Assembly (NCBI GenBank): GCA_012798865.1
Contig: JAAZMK010000073.1
Coordinates: 1 to 6,512 of the forward strand
DNA: 6,512 nt
Origin: Clostridiaceae bacterium
Lineage (GTDB): Bacteria > Bacillota > Clostridia > Saccharofermentanales > DTU023
Reading direction: 5' to 3'
Made by a program: the position numbers and the translations under genes. The notes under the pieces were generated by a model, which saw only the letters and a list, made by a program, of their open reading frames with translations, had not been told where the DNA came from and did no database searches. Below, in pieces: positions 5,837-6,512 of the stretch. Each line of letters opens with the position of its first letter. Position 1 is the stretch's first letter.

Positions 5837-6512
5837 ATGTCAAACTCAACCGGAAAACTCGACTATAAGAAAACACTGCTCTTGGGCTTCGGCTTTTTAG
5901 CGAGCTCATTGGCTTGGAGCTTATACAACAGCTTGGTGCCCGTCCTTCTTGAAGAGCGTTTCATGCTCTCTACGACGATCATCGGCGCCATTATGACGAT
6001 CGATAACGTCTTCGGTATCATCTTTCAGCCGCTCGTCGGAACTTTGAGCGATAGAACGTTCACGCGACACGGACGACGGATGCCGTGGATCATGGTCGGC
6101 ATTCCGCTTTCGGCATTCTTTTTCTTCTTGATTCCCTGGGCAAAAACGCTCTGGCTCATGATGGGTTTCATTGTGTGCTTCAACTTAATCATGTCGCTCT
6201 GGCGTTCGCCCGTCATCGCACTCATGCCGGACGTCACGCCGCGCCCTTTGCGCAGCAAGGCGAACGGTCTCATCAATTTGATGGGTGGGATCGGAAGCAT
6301 TATTGCTTTCCTAGCGGGCGGTTACCTCGCGAAACTGGACGAGTCCGGCAGGCTTACGTTCGGAATGGGTTCCGTAATTATGGTTGCCGCTCTAGTATGT
6401 CTGCTTCTTTTCGTCCGTGAACCTGTTGCCGATATGTGGCGTCGCGCCCAGCGCGAATCAGTTACGAGACGCCTCACGGCAAAAGAGTTTTCCGAGACAT
6501 ACCTGAAAGATC
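5837..6512 (+). CDS. SLC45/GPH-like MFS transporter, N-terminal half (partial at window edge)
   Basis: 225 codons are present and the frame is still open at the window end. About six membrane helices can be seen (roughly 12-38, 46-68, 84-101, 104-122, 146-166, 174-193), followed by the start of a charged cytoplasmic loop from 194. Between helices 2 and 3 is MFS motif A in the form GTLSDRTFTRHGRR (68-81). RSPVIALMPDVTP (123-135) followed by RSKANG (139-144) is the pattern of the SLC45/sucrose-carrier-like and GPH carriers (P-D-x-x-P then R-x-x-A-N-G), so a sugar/cation symporter is the likeliest role; the substrate cannot be assigned. The ATG at 5837 is preceded by GGAGG at 5 nt spacing. A terminator and its own promoter separate it from the lipid genes, so it is probably not part of that pathway. 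Confidence 0.88.
   Translation, partial: MSNSTGKLDYKKTLLLGFGFLASSLAWSLYNSLVPVLLEERFMLSTTIIGAIMTIDNVFGIIFQPLVGTLSDRTFTRHGRRMPWIMVGIPLSAFFFFLIPWAKTLWLMMGFIVCFNLIMSLWRSPVIALMPDVTPRPLRSKANGLINLMGGIGSIIAFLAGGYLAKLDESGRLTFGMGSVIMVAALVCLLLFVREPVADMWRRAQRESVTRRLTAKEFSETYLKD

Overview
The window looks like a chromosomal segment of a low-to-mid GC Bacillota (Firmicutes). The grounds are strong Shine-Dalgarno sites (AAGGAGG, GGAGG), sigma-A style promoter elements, and a gene set (TcdA-like ThiF protein, DUF1648 membrane protein, DUF503/YlxP protein, SLC45-like MFS carrier) common in that phylum. A gut or oral Negativicutes-type organism would fit, but the sequence alone does not settle the genus.

Layout. 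Bases 1-102 (+) are the last 33 codons of a protein whose tail resembles TcdA, the tRNA t6A dehydratase of the ThiF/E1 family. Bases 103-241 are a convergent intergenic stretch. A small three-helix DUF1648-type membrane protein follows on the minus strand (242-586). Bases 587-800 hold an imperfect 32-bp direct repeat and a perfect 9-bp-stem hairpin. The main gene (801-4196, minus) encodes a 1131-residue three-part enzyme: an AMP-forming acyl ligase, an acyl carrier protein and a PLP-dependent alpha-oxoamine synthase (AONS). A divergent regulatory region (4197-4515) carries a perfect 11-bp inverted repeat, candidate promoters in both directions, and a long leader with alternative stems. On the plus strand lie an acyl-ACP thioesterase (about 4516-5361), a closely coupled DUF503 gene (5369-5650), a probable terminator, and then an SLC45-like MFS transporter with its own promoter (5837 to the window edge, incomplete). 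That transporter gene is open at the window edge.

How the genes may work together (inference). The thioesterase would release a free fatty acid from type II fatty acid synthesis. The ligase domain would adenylate it and load it on the in-cis carrier protein. The AONS domain would then condense the acyl-ACP with an amino acid, losing CO2, to give an acyl alpha-aminoketone such as a 3-ketosphinganine-like lipid, an alkyl aminoketone signal or a pigment precursor. The shared divergent promoter region supports co-regulation. Chain length and amino acid cannot be read from the sequence. No obvious ketone reductase or phosphopantetheinyl transferase lies in the window.
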